Positions 10,736 to 22,935 are shown, numbered from the stretch's first letter. The stretch is DNA of 64,000 nucleotides from Carettochelys insculpta (GCF_033958435.1 NC_134161.1:7254001-7318000), one strand, 5' to 3'. Translations and numbers: made by a program. Notes: generated by a model from the letters alone, not told the origin.

Positions 10736-11718
10736 TGTATGAATGGCAAATGGCCCTCCCGCATCCACACCTCCTCTAGGAAAGCGAGTTGCTCACTAGA
10801 CTCGTGACGATGATCCTTCGCCCACTCCCAGGGCTTTTGCACGGCTCTGGGTTCAGCGCAACCCCTTCACCCCGGTGCCAGTGGGAGACGAACGCTCCCT
10901 GGGGCGGAAGCAGGAAGGTTGGCAGAGCCGAGCTCCTGGTGGAAGTGCTGACGCAGCACTGGGATAGGCCTTCCTGCAATAAAGCTAGGAAAGCCAAAGC
11001 TCAGCAGCAAAGCACAAAGGCTCCTCAGTCCCCGCCGACGATCCCGCTCCCAGCGCTGGCCCCGCCCTGCAAGCTTGCCAGCTACTTCCTCAGCCAGCTC
11101 TGCCAGTTCCCACCCGGGACTGGGTAGCAGCACTGGCTGCGCCTCCACCTGCTTGCATGGAGCAACACTGCTCCATCCAACACCACAGTCCCTGCCTGCC
11201 CCAGACTTCCGGTGCCTGCCCTCCCAGGAGCTCCCCACCCAGCTTCTTCATCTCGTTCCCCCTCTGCACCCCTTCTCTGCCCATAAACCTGCACCCTCAG
11301 CACCAGTGATCACCGCCAGCCGAGCTCTGCCCTCCCCTCGCCCTACCTCTCATTTTACCCAGCCCCACACACAGCCGCACCAGGCTTCCCCTGACTGGTG
11401 CCCCTGCGACTGTTGGATTTGCCTTCCACTGTCCTCCAGCCCTGTTTCTCTCAACCCACTCCTGTTCTTCTCTCGTGCATTCCTGTCTCTAGGCCCACAC
11501 CTGGGCCCCTCAGTGTCTCCTGGCCCCTGAGGTGTAATTACTGCTGGGAGCACAGCTCAGTAGCTGGGATCACAGTGGCACAGAGGTGCCAGGAGATGGG
11601 ACCAGAGCTGTCTGAAGAGCTGTCTTTGCCAAGAAAACCTGAGAGGCTGCAGGTCCTGGTGGGCATGGGCAGGAAAAGAGGTAGCACCTGTGTGTTCTCC
11701 CTTTGTCCAACCCCTGGG

Positions 11719-11901
11719 CAGGGCTCCCTGTAAGCTGAGCACCTGGGTGGACAACCAGGAGAGATTCAGGTGCTGCCCGGCTGTTTAGCAGAGTGCGCTG
11801 CTGGCGGTGTGTGTCCCCTGGTGGTACGCACCTGCACATGTTTCAGTGCACATCGCAACCTGTACTCCGCACATAGATGGAAAACATTAAAGGGAACATT
11901 G
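11719..11901 (+). mobile_element. hAT-type MITE copy 2
   Basis: The ends CAGGGCTCCCTGTAAGC and AAAGGGAACATTG form degraded inverted repeats, and the internal GGTGGTACGCACCTGCACATG is shared with the family. The flanks share CCCTGGG, offset by one base from an ideal 8-bp duplication. Confidence 0.75.
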
Positions 11902-14100
11902 CCCTGGGACCTAAAGAATGAGCTGCTCCCAGGGACGGCTCTCTTGCGAGCCCTCTCAATGGCACACAGGAGGGAACAGCTGAGTCTGGGCAGGCGATGG
12001 GAAACCTGATTCCATTGCAGGCCAGGGGACAATGCAGGAAAGGCAATGTCCCTGAGCAAACACAGAGCCGAGCAAAAGTACCCGCTATGGGATGGAATAT
12101 TACCTTGGTCATGCCCTTGCTCTCACCTCTCTGGGAACATCCCTCCTAGCAGCTGAGCACAGGAGCCAGGTGGAGGGAAGACACTTGTGTCAGTGCAGGA
12201 GAGCAGCGGGTGGCGGAGCTGGGTAGAAAAGAGCCATACAGCTGAAAAACGAGTCAGCAGGAGGGCATAGGATAAAAGGCGCTGCAGGTGATGGTAGCTT
12301 ATTTTGCTGGGAAGCCCCCTGAATGCAGGGGACCTCCACCACCCACAGCCTCTTGCCTCCCTTCTCACCAGGGTCACCTCTGGACATGACTTGAGGAGTT
12401 CTGTGTGAGGCTAGTTATTGTCATGATTAAGCCACCCGGCTGCAGCTCCCTGCAGAGAAGCGGGGAGGTTGGGAAGTACTCGGGTGGGGGGGATCAAGTC
12501 GCTAAACTGTGAGCCCGTCTCGTTTCCGAAACAACGCAACCCGAGACCTAAGCAATTCAATGAAAACACAAATAACCCCGGTGGAAAAATATCCCCTTGA
12601 GCTGCCGGATTAGAGTGGGAGTAGGGAGTGTGGAGTGCCCGGCCGGGGGAGATGACTCACCCAACCGCACAATGAGAACATGACAAAAGCCGAAACTCTG
12701 CTGACTTAGCCCAGTGCTGAGCGCCAGCGGGGTTAATGGTTGCTGTCACCATGCCCTACCCTTCCTGGTCCCAGCAGGGCAGTTAGACCCAGCCTCTCCT
12801 AGCCACAAAGGGGCAGGTGGCCAGGGAGGTGGAATCACCAGGCACCAGAGTCCCCAGGTATTGTGTCCTGGATCAGGGATAATAGACGAGTGCCAAACAA
12901 ACCAACCAATGCCAGCCCCAATGGACACTGTCTCAGAGCTGATCGCTTTGTTCCACCACATCACTGGGGACCCCGCTTTGCTGTGCCTTACAGCATTGTG
13001 ATCAGGTTACATGACCGCAGAGTGTAACCTCATGCCATTCTGATTTCAGTTTTGTTTCCCTTCTGCCCTACGCCTGTTGTGGTCCTGGAATTAATTAATC
13101 AACTGATCTCTCGCCATCTCCTGCAGGGAGAGGGAATGCTCCGACCTTTTGAGAACAGAGAGTCGGAACTCTCGACTGGTATGAGGCCTTGATTGCTAAC
13201 CCTTCCCAAGGTACCACAAGCTAAAATGATGTCAGCCAAAGCAGGGAGAAGAGGGAGAATACACGACTGTAATCAGAATGATGTGGCTTTAAGGTTTGAT
13301 TGCTCATGATGTACCAAGGCTGGAAACTCTCTGCAGACCCTGTAGCATCTGCAAATGGTCAGAAAGAAAGTGGGCACATGAACATGGCTGGGGGAGTGCA
13401 GCATGTGGCTGAGAAAGGAGGATATTCTTCATTGGTACCTCCCCACCTCTAAACGTAACTCACCTTGCCTAGCCAGGGGAATAGTCACACCAGGAATCTT
13501 TGTATCTCCACAACACTGGAGCTACCAGGGCTGTTTATAAGACCCCTGGAAGAACAGGCTGGAAAGGGCAGCATGTTCCCATGCAGTTAAACAAGTCCAC
13601 TCCCCTCCTGCCTGGTTTCCATCATCCTGCTGTTCAGCCTTCATCTCACCGAGACTCAGAGCCTCACAGACTCCTCCTCTTCCTCTGGGCACAGACTAGC
13701 CAAGTGAGTGACACTACCGACCTGCCCTACCTCAGCCCCACCTTTAGAATAATACTCATTGTTTAGACATAGCTTCACCTCTTTAAAGAGCTTTGAAGAC
13801 CTAAACTAATTCCTCCTCCCAGCAGCCTGTGAGTATTTTTATCCCTATTTCACAGGCAGGGAACGCAGAGGGGAACCAGGGAGAGAACCACTTCTGAGTC
13901 GCCCAGAGACAGTCCCCTGGGCTGCACGCTCACCCGAGCAGCCCTCCTCTCCATGACCTGCAGGTGAGGTTTGACAGGCTGACTGAATCCAAACTCGGGG
14001 CCCAGACATGTTACCGGCACTTGGCATCCTCCATCCAAAGAAACACTTACAGCCACTGAGGGACCATGCCCAACAGCCCCCTCCCCGCTGCACAGTGCCA
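11902..14100. other. Intronic block, mostly unique
   Basis: Apart from the candidate element at 12470-12690, I see no repeat, exon or RNA gene. Confidence 0.45.
12470..12690. promoter_or_regulatory. Candidate conserved intronic element
   Basis: A non-repetitive stretch with retained CpGs (CGTTTCCGAAACAACGC) and an AP-1-like TGACTCA at about 12654. It looks unlike the flanking repeats. Regulatory role is only inferred. Confidence 0.25.
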
Positions 14101-14215
14101 TTCCCACGCTACATGTGGGGAACCTGGAGCATCACGAGGGGTTGGGACTTGTGCAAAGTCAGAGAAAGTCGCAGGAAAACAACCCGTCTCTAAGCATTAG
14201 GCCACACTCTCTCTG
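14100..14215 (-). mobile_element. CORE-SINE fragment
   Basis: On the minus strand GTGTGGCCTAATGCTTAGAG is a tRNA-like A-box head, followed by a decayed CORE body including GACTTTGCACAAGTC. Confidence 0.55.
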
Positions 14216-15773
14216 CTACTAGAGATGGACACACAGAGACATAGCTCAAATAGAACCAAAGGCAAAACCAGTATCCAGTGTCGCCAGTATCGCCCCCCGG
14301 TGCCAGGGGAGTCTTACAAATGGCACTGCCCATCTCTGGCTGCTAAGGCCTCATCAACTGATGCCAAATCAGCTGCTGGTTGGGAGGGTGGAGACCTACA
14401 AACAGACCCCCCGCCTCCCAGGATGCTTGGCCCCTCACCAGCTTTGAGTCCTTGTCTCCCAGCAGAGGGGATCTGGAGAGCTTGGCCACAAGGATGCCAC
14501 TGACAAGGACAATCTGGGAGCTCTTGAAGGGAGCTGAGTCCACAAGGTGGTTCCACAGAGAGTAACTTGGGAATGAGGGAGATGAGGATCAGGGGCCGAG
14601 TTTGCCTCTGGTCCAAGCAACTGAAACTCCACTGAGCTCAACAGCTGAGACCAAAGCTGGATTTGTGCGGAGGTCTGCACAGGGAGAGAGTTCCCTTGTG
14701 CCGCTCCTCTCTGGTGTCTCATCAGCTCCCAGCCTCCACCAGAGCTAGGCCAGGGCTGCAGCATGCACTGGGCTCCAATGCTGCTGCACAGATGGGGGCT
14801 TACTGGAGCCTACTGTGTTCTGAAGGCTCAGGCCTGTACCCCAGCCAGGGCCCCCCGTCAAAGGCTCCCTGCAAGGGCCCAAATCAGAGTGGGTCTGTGG
14901 GGCGGAGAAGAGCGAGGGTCACAGCCTGGCCACAGGGCCTCCCCAGCAAGGCCATGCTCCCTGCCCTGCCCTGGCATGCATCAGAGCACAGGGTTCTTTC
15001 TCTCCAGCAAAGGGGAAGATGATTTGCCCTTGGGGAGGGGCACACATCCCAGGGGCCAGACTGCCACGGGCTTGGCTCCCAGCTAGGCAAATGTATGAAG
15101 TGCCCAGCACCCAGCAGCTCCCATTCTCCTCAATGGGGTGCGTGGCTAAGGGGCCCGTGCACGGAGGTCAAACCCCACAGCTCATGTGTGCTTTCGTACG
15201 AAGAGAGCTTGCTGGCAGAGCAAACAAGACAAAAGAGAGGGGACTCCTCCTCTCTACAGGTGGAGGAAAAGGAATCTAAACCACCTTTGCTCCAGTTACG
15301 TTCTCCCCCAAGCCCCGCCTCCGGACCCATGGCTTGGATGGGACACTGGCTTCCTGGGAGGGAGATAGCAGGGCAAGAAACAAGGCGCAACAAAGGGGTT
15401 TTGGTTCCAAGCAGGAATTTGCTGCACAGTCCTCCCAGGGGCCCAGGTCAGGCCGCTCGCCCGGTGAGATGCCAGCCATGGGCACAAGGGGGATCTGATG
15501 CTGAACATCACCCAGACGAGCACTCAGGGCTGGAATAGCAGGTTGCACAGTGTGACTCAGCAGGCACACTACTGCCCCAGTAAGGTGCCAGCTCGGGGTT
15601 GGTGCAATGACACTCAGTCAAGGCATGCCTGACAAGCACATGCAGCCAGGAAGATCCATCCCCAACCTCCCCACTTCCAGCGGCTCCCATTGGCTGGGAA
15701 TTGCGATTCACAGCCAAGGCGAGCTGTGAGCAGCTGTACCTGAGGATATGCAGGTAAATAAAGTCCTGGCAGC

Positions 15774-16006
15774 CAGAGGTGGAAAAAGTACCCAAAAAGT
15801 GACTTGAGTAAAAGTATATCTGCACTTTGGTGTGGGGGGCAGGGTGTACTTAAGTAGAAATCACTGGTGTCCCTCTGGAAAACTGCTTGAGTAAAAGCAC
15901 ACACACATGCGTGCACACATCACATCTTTATTGTACTCAAGCACCCAGAAGTGAAAGCAGCTGCACTTTTACTCAAGTAACTTCTGGGTTACTTTTTCCA
16001 CCTCTG
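15774..16006. mobile_element. Foldback hAT-like MITE with AGAGGTGGAAAAAGTA ends
   Basis: The left arm begins CAGAGGTGGAAAAAGTA and continues with AGTGACTTGAGTAAAAGTA. The right arm reads ACTTTTACTCAAGTAACTTC and ends TACTTTTTCCACCTCTG, giving inverted repeats over about 45 bp. Flanks CTGGCAGC and CTGGTGAC match 5 of 8 with only transition differences. The centre has a short CA-rich stretch. Similar ends are common in fish and reptile non-autonomous elements. Confidence 0.8.
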
Positions 16007-16014
16007 CTGGTGAC

Positions 16015-16075
16015 CTGTCAGGATCGAACCCTGGTGAACTGCATCTGGTTTACGGCCCACCCCGATCTACACTGT
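16015..16075 (-). mobile_element. tRNA-like B box next to the foldback element
   Basis: The minus strand reads CCAGGGTTCGATCCTG, an ideal pol III B box, with a weak A-box candidate (TAGATCGGGGTGGG) about 35 bases upstream in that orientation. Probably a SINE head remnant. Confidence 0.3.
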
Positions 16076-16841
16076 CACGCAGACACTGACTCGCAGGGTC
16101 TGGTGGGAGAGTCCAGTGGTCCCTCCCAAGGTTAGGTACTAGCAGTGGAGAAATGCAGGGCTGAACAGACATGGAGGTTCAGACCCCAAAGGTGTTCTGG
16201 CACCTGCAAGCAGTAGGGCCCAGGCCCAACATACCTTGGAGCATCTGTCCTGGCGAGCCCATTGTCACCCACGGGAGACTCACTGTGACCTCCACATCCC
16301 ACCTCGGGATGCTTCTGTGGGTAGACAGGCTCACAGCTGCGGTGCTGATGAGACTGTGCACAGGCCCTGCCTGCTCCGCAGCGGCAGACTTGACTCACAA
16401 AGTGTAGAGCTGGGATCGGGCCACCCCCAAAGGGAACGAAACTCCATGAAACTTGGAGCTGGGGCTGGGTCCAGTGCTCCCCAGGAGGCTATTGACAGCT
16501 GGTCATCCAGTGCAAGTCGTTATCGGAACAGCACAGCAGCAAAGGTCAGACCTGGAACAGGGTCCAAACGCCAGCTGGCTGGAAGCAGGCGAGTTTCAGA
16601 GGACACGCCCCTTAGAGAGGCTTGGAGGATTAAAATATATACATATATTTCAGAAAAAAACCACCAACACAGTATTCATACACTTGTGATTTTTCCTTCC
16701 GTTTTCCAGCCATTTTATATCACGTAGGCCGGCCATAATCAGAACACCCAGATCTCGTCTCCCCTAATGATCAACAAAAGGAAGAGAGTCAAATATGTTG
16801 TGCCACTTCACCTCCCACATGGGAGGGCTGGGCCCACGGAG

Positions 16842-16924
16842 TCAGATGCTCAGCTGGTGCAAATTCGTGTATCGTTATTGATGTCAGCGGAGCAATGCTG
16901 ATTTACGCCAGCTCAGGATCTGGC
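16842..16924. repeat. Foldback repeat (CAGCTGGTGCAAAT family)
   Basis: GATGCTCAGCTGGTGCAAAT is mirrored by TGATTTACGCCAGCTCAGG and GATCTGGC about 30 bp away. It resembles a palindromic repeat I know from turtle genomes. Confidence 0.55.
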
Positions 16925-17138
16925 TCCCCATTTCCTTCTTGCCCAGCAAGGAAAGACACAGGGAAGGTTTGGGGGGTGGGATGGGAAGAGCAAACTGGAG
17001 AGATGTCGGGGTGAGTCATTGAGGTGAAAACACTGTACATTCAGCCATTCTCTTGCACGTTCAGTCCCACTGGAAATGGGATGTTAATAGGCTGCCCCAA
17101 AAATGGCAAGTGTGTGCCAAAAATATATATTGATGTTT

Positions 17139-17178
<40 letters not shown>

Positions 17179-17180
17179 AC
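17139..17180. repeat. Compound microsatellite (TC)8(AC)13
   Basis: Uninterrupted TC repeats run directly into AC repeats. Confidence 0.95.
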
Positions 17181-17233
17181 CCCTTCTGTGTACCCTTCCA
17201 TCTGGCTAATGAAGCTGACACTTACCATCTATC

Positions 17234-17515
17234 TAGTGCTTTTTTGGTTGGAAAAAAACCCCAGAAAACAAAGAGCCAGTATGGCTCCTCACCTCCCCGC
17301 CGGCTACCCGCCAGGTTCCCATGGCTGGGGCTGCTGGAGGGATGGTTGGGGCTCCAGCTTCCTGGCTCCTGCCTCTTCAGGGCAAACGGGGGGCTCTGGC
17401 TCCCAGCCCCAGGCAGCCTCCTGGCCTGCTTGCTGCTGCAGGGCCAGCTGCCTAAACCCTGGTGAGGATGTGCTGGTACACAGTACTGACACATACTGCC
17501 AGAAAAAAAGCCCTG
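17234..17515. mobile_element. hAT-like MITE with AGTGCTTTTTT ends
   Basis: The left end TAGTGCTTTTTTGGTTGG and the right end CCAGAAAAAAAGCCCTG are inverted repeats. The inside includes CCCATGGCTGGGGCTGCTGG, shared with the copy at 47345-47482. The target duplication is not evident. Confidence 0.65.
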
Positions 17516-18532
17516 TACAGTGTCTACCTATTCCTGTTGGAGTATTTCCTGGCTCCCATCACTGCATCACCTATAGAACTCCTGGGTTCACTTCTTATCT
17601 GTGCTCCTTTCTGCTGAACTAGCTGGCCCAGCCCCATCTGCATTCACTCCCGTTAGTCCAAGCCCACAGAAGCTAGTCCACAGCTTGTAGCCAGAAAAGC
17701 TAGTCTACAGCATGACTGTAACGCTCGCAAGCAGTAAGAGTCTGTCTCTGAAAAGTTCTCAGCCTCAGGCTGTCTGTCCCTCCAGAGGGATCCCTGTCTC
17801 TCCCTCTTTCTGTACAGAAGGTTCTGCTTTTCCCACCCACCTGGTTAGCGAGCCCCCACTCCCTCCGTCTGCTGTTTGCTTCTTTCTAAGCAGTAACTGG
17901 CACACCAAGGCTGTTTAAAAGAACTCATGTTCCTTGCTGATTAAAAAAAGAACAAACCAAACTGTTACATTTTTTAGCAGAAACTGCAATATGGACTCGA
18001 TTCCTGCAGCAATTCTGCATTTTTAACTGTAAACTTTACCCAAGAAAATGTCAGCCAGCTCCCCCAGCAGAGGGGAAAGGAGGAAGGAAAAGGGTTCTTC
18101 TCCATTCCAGGAGAACTTTTTTCAAAGCTATGTACGGCTGGATGAAGTCTCTCAGCACCTGGGTGTGTAGTCTAGAGACTGTGTGTTTGGCCACAACATA
18201 CAGCGTCTGCTCTGAAGCAGGCAGCTGTGAGCTTTCAGCCAGCCAGGATTACGACAGGGTGAGCTTCCCTGACAGCAGTGCCAGCCAGGATTCCAGCATG
18301 GCAACCTTCCTCCCGATTGGGCCCTGTTACAAAAGCAGGCTGCTTATTCAGTCGCAGCCCTCCCTGCCAATGCCAGGACAATCCGCCCCATGCATTGCAA
18401 CCACACAATAAGTTCTCAGCTCTCGAGAGGAAGCCCAGATACCCACGGAAGAACCCTCAGCATGGCAGAAATGGCAGACTGATCCCAAGAGCTGGGATGC
18501 TGCTGTACCAGCTGCCATCTGGGCTGGTCCAC

Positions 18533-18718
18533 CAGGGACCCGTGAGCATCTGGGCAGCCACCCAGGAGAGACTCAGGTGCTACCATGCTGGTTAGCAGTG
18601 CCCACAGCGCCCAAAGACAGCCACATGGCTTTCTTCTGGTTGTGCACATCTGCACACGTGTTGGTGCACATGACAAAATTTATTCCACCTCGGATGGAAA
18701 AAGTTAGTGGGAACCTTG
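18533..18718 (+). mobile_element. hAT-type MITE copy 3
   Basis: The left end CAGGGACCCGTGAGC is diverged and the right end is GTTAGTGGGAACCTTG. The internal GCACATCTGCACACG and AAAATTTATTCC landmarks are kept. No clear target duplication. Confidence 0.75.
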
Positions 18719-18987
18719 CCAGGGACTGAAGTGGGGCTCTCCAGCACTAAAAACACAAGCTACTATGTAGCTTCATCCAAAGAGTCACACCTCCCTGGTG
18801 GCTGCTGTAACAGGTTCACTCCTCTGTGGATCATGCACAGCAGGAGAGCGATGTCATGCTCTCATGGCTGGTCTCCAGAAGTGCCTGCACAGAGCGCAAG
18901 GGGAGGACTGTCTGGGGCAGAGAGGAAAAGTATCTAATACAGAGGAATTGTAGCCTCAGCGGGGTCACTGTTAGTTGGGAGCTTCAC

Positions 18988-19074
18988 AAACAACAAGTCG
19001 TCCTGTTGCACCTTAGAGACTAACATTAGGTCAGGAGCTTTGGTGAGTAAGCCCCAGTTGTTCAGATACAGCCT
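18988..19074 (+). mobile_element. Half copy of the palindromic MITE family at 34891
   Basis: It shares AACAACAAGTCGTCCTG, GCACCTTAGAGACTAAC, and GGAGCTTTGGTGAGTAA followed by CCCCAGTTG with one arm of the palindromic family. The second arm is missing. Confidence 0.5.
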
Positions 19075-19439
19075 GATGCTCACACAGTGCTGTGACTGCA
19101 GCCAGATTTGCACCTCACTTGTCAGGTGCTTGAGTGGAATCCACGCATTCGCAAAGCACTGGTGCTTAATTAGTGGCACATTCTTCCCCGCTAAAGTTAC
19201 TTCCCTGCAGGTCTCTGTCTTTCTCCTGGCTCCTGTGGGGCTCCTGCACTCAGAACATCCCTGGCACATCCCCTGCTGTATCATGTGTCTCATCACAGTC
19301 ACACAACCATCACTTCCCTCCTCCCATGGCATTTGAAAGCACACAGCTAGCGGGCACAGCTTCAGGTGAGTGTTCTCAGACCTTGGCATAAACATTCCCT
19401 GCACAGGGAGCTCCAGTACCACAGTGTTCTGCTCCATGA

Positions 19440-20262
19440 CATCCAGTGCAAAGCAAAATGCATTGGAAAACATAACCCCCACGACACATATCAATGAGGT
19501 CCACATTAGCTGTAAGCACTCGAGAGAGAGACCTTGGAGTCAGTGTGGATTGTTCTCTGACAACATCCATGCAATAAGAAGCAGCAGGCAAAAAAGTGAA
19601 CCAAATGTTGTGAATCATTAAGAAAGAGCTTTAGAATAAGATAGAAAATATCATGTTGCCTCTCTATACATCCATGGTAACACGCACATCTTGAATACCG
19701 CGTACAGATGTGGTCATCTCACCTCAGAAAGACATGCTGGCATGAGAAAAGATTTAGAAAAGGGTTAAAAAAATAATTTGGAGTATGGAGCAGCTTTGGG
19801 GCGGGAGAGATTATTAAGATTTGGGCTTTTCAGTGCAGAAAAAAGATGACTAAGGGGAATATGATATGATATGATATATGATAGAGGTCTATAAAACATG
19901 ACAGGTGTAGCGAAAGTAGATAAGGAAGTGCTATGTACTCCTCACAACACAAGAACTAGGGCTCGCCAAATGGCAATAAGAAGCAAAAGGAAGAATTTTT
20001 TCACATGGCGCACAGTTAACCTGTGGAACTCCTCGCCAGAGGATGTTGTGAAGGCCAAGTAATAAGGTTCAAAAAAGGAGCTAGATAAGTTCATGGAGGT
20101 TGGATCCACTGGTGGCCAGAACAGGCAGTAATGGTGTCCCTAGCCTCTGTTTGTCAGAAGCTGGAGATAGATGGCAGCAGAGATGGACAGTTCAGTTCAC
20201 TCCCTCAGGGGCACCTGGATGGACTTTGGGCTGACCCAGGACGGCCATTCTTACGTTCTCTC
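19440..20262 (+). mobile_element. CR1 LINE, 3' fragment
   Basis: This is a 5'-truncated CR1 non-LTR retrotransposon in plus orientation, antisense to the nectin gene. It runs from the end of the reverse-transcriptase ORF (GACCTTGGAGTCAGTGTGG) through GATAGAGGTCTATAAAACATG and TGTGGAACTCCTCGCCAGAGG to the 3' end near CGGCCATTCTTACGTTCTC. A short ATGAT pentamer expansion sits at 19859-19882. Frames are broken by indels. Confidence 0.88.
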
Positions 20263-20451
20263 CACTTTACTCTGGCAAGCTCATCACCCAGTGGTCTCTA
20301 TCCCTGGCGCCCCTCGCCATGGCACCCCTCTGCTGTCCAGGGCACCCTCATTCCCCATCGCTGCCTTCCTGTCCTCCCCCAACCCCATGTCCCCTCCATG
20401 TGCAATGCAGTCCCTTTCCTCCATGTCACTCTCTTCCCGCATGCCCTCAAC

Positions 20452-20629
20452 CAGCGCTCCCTCTAATATGTTCACGGTCTGAATAAATTTTGCTGTGTGC
20501 GCCAAGGCATGCATGGATGTGCACCACCAATAGAAACACACCCTGCCAACTGATGGGGCACTCTGCCAATCAGCTCGGCGGCACCTGGATCTCTCCTGTG
20601 CTCCAGCACTGAGCCTACAAGGAACCCTG
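20452..20629 (-). mobile_element. hAT-type MITE copy 4 with 8-bp target duplication
   Basis: The ends are CAGCGCTCCCTCTAA and AAGGAACCCTG, with the family interior in reverse orientation (GAATAAATTTTG, ATGTGCACCACC). Flanks are CCCTCAAC and CCCCCAAC, matching 7 of 8, as expected for hAT insertion. It lies about 190 bp to the right of the CR1 copy ending near 20262. Confidence 0.85.
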
Positions 20630-21009
20630 CCCCCAACTCATGGAACCGTCTGTCCCTCCTGACATCCCCCTCCTTCGAACGCCTTCATCTTATGTCCAAG
20701 GACAAGCTCTGGCTTGGTGACTCCAGGCCATGGCACCCATCACGCACATGACCCTTCCCTTTCCCTACACTCTGCCCCGTGCACTTTGCACATAGTAATG
20801 GCCCCATCCCCTGGCACCCAATAGCTAGTGAATGCCTCTCCCCTGGCACTCCCTGCCACCCGCAGGGATCCATGCCAAATGCCACCACCAAAGTGGCGGG
20901 AGCTGCTGTTTCCTCCTGTGGCAGCTGCCTGCTCCCGGCAGGTGCGACCCAAGTTCTATGACCCTCACCTGGCAGGGGCTGGGCTCAAGGCTGGCTTATT
21001 ATTCCCTCT

Positions 21010-21150
21010 GCTCCGTGCTGCAGGGTCTAATTACCACAAAAACATTTTATCGGGGAATCAATATTTATTCTTGAAACAAAAATGTTGACACCTGCTGATT
21101 TGGCAACCGGGGCTAATCAGCCCCGAGAGCGAAATGCTCTGCCTGCATTA
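21010..21150. promoter_or_regulatory. Candidate conserved intronic element with 16-bp palindromic core
   Basis: GGGGCTAATCAGCCCC (21109-21124) has six-base perfect arms around AATC. Upstream, TCTAATTACC and AATCAATATTTATTC supply homeodomain and forkhead-like cores. Regulatory role inferred. Confidence 0.3.
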
Positions 21151-21315
21151 ACTCCACTGCTCTCGATTCAGAGCAGCACAAGCAGGCTCCCCATTTGGCA
21201 TTGGGACCCTTACCGAGGTCACAGCCACGAGCAGAGATTTGCCCCACGGCCCATGCATGTATTATCAGCCAGAAGCGACTGGGGCACTGTTGGAAACGAC
21301 TCTTTCGCCTCCCCC

Positions 21316-21502
21316 CAGTATTCCCTGTAAGCAGAGCACTTGAGCAGCAACCCAGGAGAGAGTCAGGTGTTGCCCAGATGATTAGCAGAGCGCCCCCAGC
21401 TGGCAGCCTGTGTGTTTACAGGCGGTGCACTTCTGCACATGCCTGGGTGCACATAACAAAATTTATTCTGCCCACTGAGACGAAAAATTAGAGGCAACCC
21501 TG
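21316..21502 (+). mobile_element. hAT-type MITE copy 5
   Basis: The ends are CAGTATTCCCTGTAAGC and TTAGAGGCAACCCTG, with interior GATTAGCAGAGCGCC, TGCACATGCC and AAAATTTATTC. Flanks CCTCCCCC and CCTACCGC match 6 of 8. Confidence 0.82.
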
Positions 21503-21714
21503 CCTACCGCCTTGATTCAAGGGACTCAGTAGCAGTAGTACTCCCTGGACTTTGCCATTTACACAGTGCTGAAGTGCAGCTGCCCCTGGGTGGAAAGCAG
21601 CAGCTGCACACAGTAATGCTGCTCAGCTTCGCTACTCATTGCTCCTAGAGGGCTGAGCGCCTCAGAGGTTAGATGAGAGAGTGGCAGACATATGAGAAAA
21701 ACAGCCATATTGAA

Positions 21715-21930
21715 TGATCTTCAAGATGTGCAAGGCACTGGCTAGAGCTCTGGTCTGCAGGAGCTGCTGACCTGGTACAGGGGTGTTTGGTTGACTGCTC
21801 ACTTGGAATGTGAAGCTCCACCTCGAGAAAAGGAAATCACTCCATCTTTGTGTGGCTAAATTCCGAATCTGTAAAATGGGTGTAATGCTTCCGTGCCTCA
21901 CAAGGGTGCTGCGATGATCAAACCCCTGTG
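21715..21930 (+). mobile_element. CORE-SINE fragment
   Basis: GGCACTGGCTAGAGCTCTGG (head) and AATCTGTAAAATGGGTGTAATG with CTCACAAGGGTGCTGCGATG (body and tail) match MIR/CORE-SINE consensus features in plus orientation. Confidence 0.6.
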
Positions 21931-22284
21931 ACGAGGGGGCTCGGATAAGTATATAAACTAACAGAACTCACTGCTCTCATTGAGTGTGTTGGAGAGGGAA
22001 AAAGTCACCTTCCCCAAGCAATTCAGGGCTGGCTGATCAGCACAGAGCATGCCCTGCGCCGCTTGGAGCAGGCTCCGGTTTGCATGCCAGGAGGGGATGC
22101 AAAGCAGAGAAAAGAAACAAACTCTCTGTGCATTCAGAACCACACAAGCTGAGGGGTTAAACTTGGGGGGCAAATATGTCTTTGCAATGCGAAGTGAAAA
22201 TTCCTGCTGTCGCAGGACAGGCACAGAGAAGCCTCATGGGTTCGGTCTTGTTTCAACACAGAACTTGGGAGGGCTGGTACAAGA

Positions 22285-22935
22285 TGTGACAAAGTGGGGT
22301 TTGTGGGGATTCTATTCCCCTTTGTAGGTTGCATGTGTTTCCAGCTGTCCTGTTCTGTTCTCCTTGTTATGTCACACGTGCTTTCTACTCTCCTGTACTA
22401 ATGCCACATGGGTGCCTCAGTTTCCCTAGGCACAGAACCAACGCACAACTGGTGCTGGGAGTTTTGGGGGTGATGACTTCTCACACTTTCTCAGTGGATA
22501 TGACCTTCATAACCTACGCAACCAGGTGGCACTTTTTGCCCAGAACACAGGACAAGGGTTAGGGGAGGGGCCAGGCAGGCAGCTGGGATTTGAACTGGGC
22601 TGTTTGGGAGTGGGGCAGACTCATCTGCCTGAGGAGGAAGCGGGGAGGACCAAGGCCCTGGCTCAGACCCCCTCTGGGACTCCTCCTCCAAGATGGATCG
22701 TACTGACAACTTCTGTTTCTTTGTGAACAAGTCAGTTCTAAGCTGTGTCCCTGTCAACTAATAAACCCTTCTGTTCTCCCTGCTGAATGAGTCACATCTG
22801 ACTGCAGATGGGGGTGCAGGGCCTGGTGACCCCCCTTCCCACTGCATGAGATGGTAAGCGGTCTCCCAGCCTGATCAAATCTGCTGACCCCCAAAATCAG
22901 GCAAGGCTCTAACAAAATTCACTGGCTTTGTCACA
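22285..22935 (+). mobile_element. LTR-like dispersed element with TGTGAC...GTCACA ends
   Basis: The 651-bp unit starts TGTGACAAAG and ends CTTTGTCACA. It contains an AATAAA hexamer (22760-22765) in CAACTAATAAACCCTTCTG, then GAGTCACATCTGACTGCAG and a C-rich tail. TG...CA ends, a polyadenylation signal and no coding frame suit a solitary LTR. I recall a close turtle repeat with the same start and polyadenylation segment. No clear target duplication is seen, so a DNA-transposon origin is not excluded. Confidence 0.65.
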
